From the NCBI GenBank assembly GCA_005240015.1, contig SBBV01000053.1, positions 1 through 7,586 of the forward strand: a stretch of DNA of 7,586 nt, read 5' to 3'. Under the pieces are notes generated by a model. It had not been told where the DNA came from, did not search any database, and saw only the letters and a program-made list of their open reading frames with translations. The DNA comes from Candidatus Odyssella thessalonicensis. GTDB taxonomy: Bacteria > Pseudomonadota > Alphaproteobacteria > Bin65. The position numbers and the translations under genes were made by a program. The stretch's first letter is position 1. Every line of letters starts with the position of its first letter. Positions 5,828-7,586 of this stretch are shown here, piece by piece.

Positions 5828-6486
5828 CCGCGCGCCAGCTCGTGCTCGATCTGCCGCATCGGCCGGCGCTGGGGCGCGGCGACTTCCTGGTGGCGCCCAG
5901 CAACGCCGCAGCCGTGGCGTGGGTCGATCGCTGGCCCGCCTGGCCGGCGCCGGGCCTGGCGCTGTTCGGCCCCGCCGGCTCGGGCAAGAGCCACCTCGCC
6001 GCCGTGTGGCAGACGCGGAGCGGCGCCGTCGATGTCAACCGCGAAACGCTGGCGCGGGGCCGCGTCGAGGCGCGGTGCTGCGTGATCGAGGATTGCGCGG
6101 CGGGGCTCGCCGACCGCGCGACGGCGGAAGCCCTCTTTCATCTCTATAACCGCATCGCCGCCGCGCGCGGCCACGTGCTGCTGACCGGGACGGCGCCACC
6201 GGCGCGCTGGACCGTGGCGCTGCCCGATCTCCGCTCGCGGCTCAACGCGTTGCCGGCGGTCGAGATCAAGGCGCCTGACGACGCGATGCTCACGGGGCTC
6301 TTCGCCAAGCTCTTCCGCGACCGCCAGCTGGCCGTGCCCGGCGAGGTGATCCTTTATCTCGTGGCGCGCATCGAACGTTCGGGGGCGGCGGTTGCGCGCG
6401 CGGTCGAGACGCTCGATCGCGTCTCGCTCGCCGAGCGCCGGCCCATCACCTTGCCGCTGGCCCGGGCCGCGCTGGGCTTGGTGTGA
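5824..6486 (+). CDS. hdaA: HdaA-type DnaA regulatory inactivator, AAA+ family
   Basis: A 220-residue DnaA-like AAA+ protein without the DnaA DNA-binding domain, the right size for Hda/HdaA. Hda binds the sliding clamp and stimulates ATP hydrolysis by DnaA, blocking re-initiation. The N-terminal QLVLDLP (residues 5-11) matches the clamp-binding QL-x-L-x-LP type motif. Walker A is GPAGSGKS (49-56). The Walker B position reads VIED (87-90), so Glu-Asp stands where Asp-Asp or Asp-Glu is expected. LLTGTAPP (119-126) fits sensor 1, LPDLRSRL (133-140) fits the box VII arginine region, and the segment with R192 fits sensor 2. EALFHLYN (102-109) is also Hda-like. The GTG start at 5824 overlaps the upstream stop (GTGA), implying translational coupling. 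It is the last gene of the operon; I see no clear terminator after it. DnaA itself is excluded by length. Confidence 0.88.
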   Translation: MTARQLVLDLPHRPALGRGDFLVAPSNAAAVAWVDRWPAWPAPGLALFGPAGSGKSHLAAVWQTRSGAVDVNRETLARGRVEARCCVIEDCAAGLADRATAEALFHLYNRIAAARGHVLLTGTAPPARWTVALPDLRSRLNALPAVEIKAPDDAMLTGLFAKLFRDRQLAVPGEVILYLVARIERSGAAVARAVETLDRVSLAERRPITLPLARAALGLV

Positions 6487-6536
6487 GCCCGTCGGCAGGT
6501 CGGAAAGGACCCTGGGGATAAGATGGCATCCAGGAA

Positions 6537-6565
6537 TTGTATGCCGGGCAAAAAACTGTTACAAA
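6537..6565 (+). promoter_or_regulatory. Weak putative promoter upstream of the membrane protein
   Basis: TTGTAT (6537-6542) and TACAAA (6560-6565) are 17 bases apart, matching 3 and 4 of 6 consensus positions. They lie in the least GC-rich part of the window. It would leave a leader of about 100 bases. A TTGTCA (6607-6612) with TAGTAT (6635-6640) closer to the gene has a 22-base spacer, too long for a normal promoter. Low confidence. Confidence 0.25.
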
Positions 6566-6672
6566 ATGTAGCACCAGCATTAGGGACGCACGAGCCCTTG
6601 TGAAAGTTGTCATGCACCGTTTACGGCCCCCGGCTAGTATGCGGTGACTTTCGATCCAAAGAGGGGGACGAC

Positions 6673-7221
6673 ATGAATTCTGGAACATTGCGGATGACCG
6701 GCATTGCGGGCCTCGTGTGGGGTGTGCTCGCGATCCTGGTCTTTCTCGTCACCATTCTGTTCGTCGCGCGTGCGATACAGAGCGGGCAGGGCGCGGCTGC
6801 GGCCGGCGGGGGGACCGCCATGATCGCCAAGATCTTCAGCGTGGTCGCCGCGCTGGCGCTGTGCTGGATGCTCTTCCAGCTCTCGCAGGTCTTGGGCGGC
6901 GGCATGGGCGCCATCGTTTGCTACGCCACCATCGCGATCACGATCATCCAAGTCATCCTGACGCTCGCCAATGTCGCCGGCGTCATCAACATCATCCTGT
7001 TCGTGCTGCAGGGCATCGGCCTCATCCTGGTCGGCGTCTTCGGCATCATGGCCAAGCGATTCACGAGCGGATCGTACAAGGCGTTCTGCGTGCTGATGAT
7101 CATCACCGGCGCCTCGGTCGCGGTCGTGGTGCTGGCGTTCCTCTACCCGTTCCTCGCCCTCGCCACGGGCATCGTGCTGTTCATCGCCATGAACGGCGCG
7201 GCTAAGCAGGCAGCGGCGTAG
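6673..7221 (+). CDS. Multi-spanning membrane protein, function unknown
   Basis: A 182-residue, strongly hydrophobic protein that I do not recognise. The ATG at 6673 has a strong Shine-Dalgarno (GAGGGGG, 6661-6667) 5 bases upstream. Five or six transmembrane segments can be drawn: about 10-33, 52-74, 78-98, 103-127, and 137-173, the last long enough for two helices. A Gly/Ala-rich loop (about 37-49, GQGAAAAGGG) follows the first helix, and a short basic loop with KRFTSGSYK (128-136) precedes the last. Few charged residues fall inside the membrane parts and no catalytic motif is visible. A hairpin lies about 45 bases downstream. It is separated from hdaA by 186 less GC-rich bases, so it is probably a separate transcription unit. 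Membrane location is well supported; function is open. Confidence 0.82.
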   Translation: MNSGTLRMTGIAGLVWGVLAILVFLVTILFVARAIQSGQGAAAAGGGTAMIAKIFSVVAALALCWMLFQLSQVLGGGMGAIVCYATIAITIIQVILTLANVAGVINIILFVLQGIGLILVGVFGIMAKRFTSGSYKAFCVLMIITGASVAVVVLAFLYPFLALATGIVLFIAMNGAAKQAAA

Positions 7222-7265
7222 CGGCGTCGGCGGGCGGCGGTGCCGCTCGTCGAATGAAGACTGAC

Positions 7266-7297
7266 GGGGCCGTCGCGGACATCTCCGCGCCGGCCCC
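7266..7297 (+). terminator. Stem-loop after the membrane protein, possible terminator
   Basis: GGGGCCG (7266-7272) pairs with CGGCCCC (7291-7297), and inside it CGCGGA (7274-7279) pairs with TCCGCG (7284-7289) around a CATC loop. One T/C mismatch separates the two stems. The tail AATTGCTTT is only weakly T-rich, so it may be a terminator of modest efficiency or an mRNA-end stabiliser. Confidence 0.5.
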
Positions 7298-7331
7298 AAT
7301 TGCTTTGGGCGTTCAAGTGGAGTGAATGACG

Positions 7332-7586
7332 ATGGCTCGAACCGGCGGCATCCTCACTTTCTGCATGATCGGCGGCGTGGTGCTCGGCTTTCTGCTGAGC
7401 CTCGGCGCGCAAGCCGCACCCGCGCTCGGCATCATCGCGCTGCTGCTCTATCTCGCCGCGTTCGTGATGTGGTTCATCGTGATGTTCGCGCTCAAGTCGA
7501 ACCTCGCGCAGAACGACTACCACCGCGCCGGCGGCATCATCTGGTCGATCGTCGCCCTCACCGCGCTCACGATCGTGCTCGCGATC
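7332..7586 (+). CDS. Small membrane protein, 3' end cut by the window
   Basis: An open frame runs from the ATG at 7332 to the window end without a stop, giving 85 residues of an incomplete protein. GGAG (7319-7322) lies 9 bases before this ATG. An in-frame ATG at 7326 (adding Met-Thr) is only 3 bases from it, so 7332 is preferred. The visible part is hydrophobic with about three membrane segments: residues 7-25 (with GGVVLGFLLSLG), 33-55 (ALGIIALLLYLAAFVMWFIV) and 69 onward (GGIIWSIVALTALTIVL). A polar loop, KSNLAQNDYHRAG, lies between the second and third. I do not recognise a family. It is 110 bases after the preceding membrane protein in the same direction, with a hairpin between them, so co-transcription is possible but not shown. 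Confidence 0.7.
   Translation, partial: MARTGGILTFCMIGGVVLGFLLSLGAQAAPALGIIALLLYLAAFVMWFIVMFALKSNLAQNDYHRAGGIIWSIVALTALTIVLAI

Noticed and set aside
6487..6672. Small RNA, short gene or terminator in the less GC-rich gap after hdaA.
   Set aside because: Only short imperfect stems and short unsupported frames are visible (including minus-strand frames at 6354-6617 and 6446-6688). Nothing reaches a supportable call beyond a weak promoter.

Overview
This is a GC-rich chromosomal window that looks alphaproteobacterial, probably Rhodospirillales-like or a relative. Four things point there: a 40-residue aa3-type cytochrome oxidase subunit IV of the alphaproteobacterial kind, an HdaA-type DnaA regulator with an N-terminal clamp-binding motif, a HolC of alphaproteobacterial style, and the gene block purN-purM / DUF2066 / CDP-alcohol phosphatidyltransferase / hdaA. 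Most of the window is housekeeping. I see no phage, transposase, CRISPR, tRNA or rRNA sequence.

Layout. 8-460 (-): a small secreted protein with six cysteines, unrecognised. 505-629: a 125-bp palindromic repeat filling most of the divergent gap before holC. 652-1098 (+): holC, the DNA polymerase III chi subunit. 1233-1655 (+): ndk, with a plausible promoter in front. 1672-1793: a second palindromic repeat. 1822-1846: a strong bidirectional terminator between convergent ndk and coxIV. 1874-1996 (-): a 40-aa cytochrome aa3 oxidase subunit IV gene with its own plausible promoter. 2078-2740 (-) purN and 2904-3980 (-) purM form a purine operon, with a third palindromic repeat (2770-2896) between them. 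A 63-bp divergent gap follows. Then a translationally coupled + strand operon runs: DUF2066 protein (4044-5255), CDP-alcohol phosphatidyltransferase (5252-5827) and hdaA (5824-6486), with 4-bp GTGA overlaps at both junctions. A noticeably less GC-rich gap (6487-6672) precedes a multi-spanning membrane protein of unknown function (6673-7221), a hairpin (7266-7297), and a second small membrane protein cut off by the window end (7332-7586).

How the genes fit together. purM and purN supply steps 5 and 3 of de novo IMP synthesis, and ndk balances NTP/dNTP pools. holC is part of the clamp-loader assembly and hdaA acts with the sliding clamp to switch off DnaA after initiation. The phosphatidyltransferase makes an acidic phospholipid precursor. 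No gene-free stretch exceeds 300 bases. The most unusual content is the set of three intergenic palindromic repeats within 2.4 kb. Two of them share an inner hairpin motif that shows compensatory base changes. I found no convincing undescribed multi-gene system.
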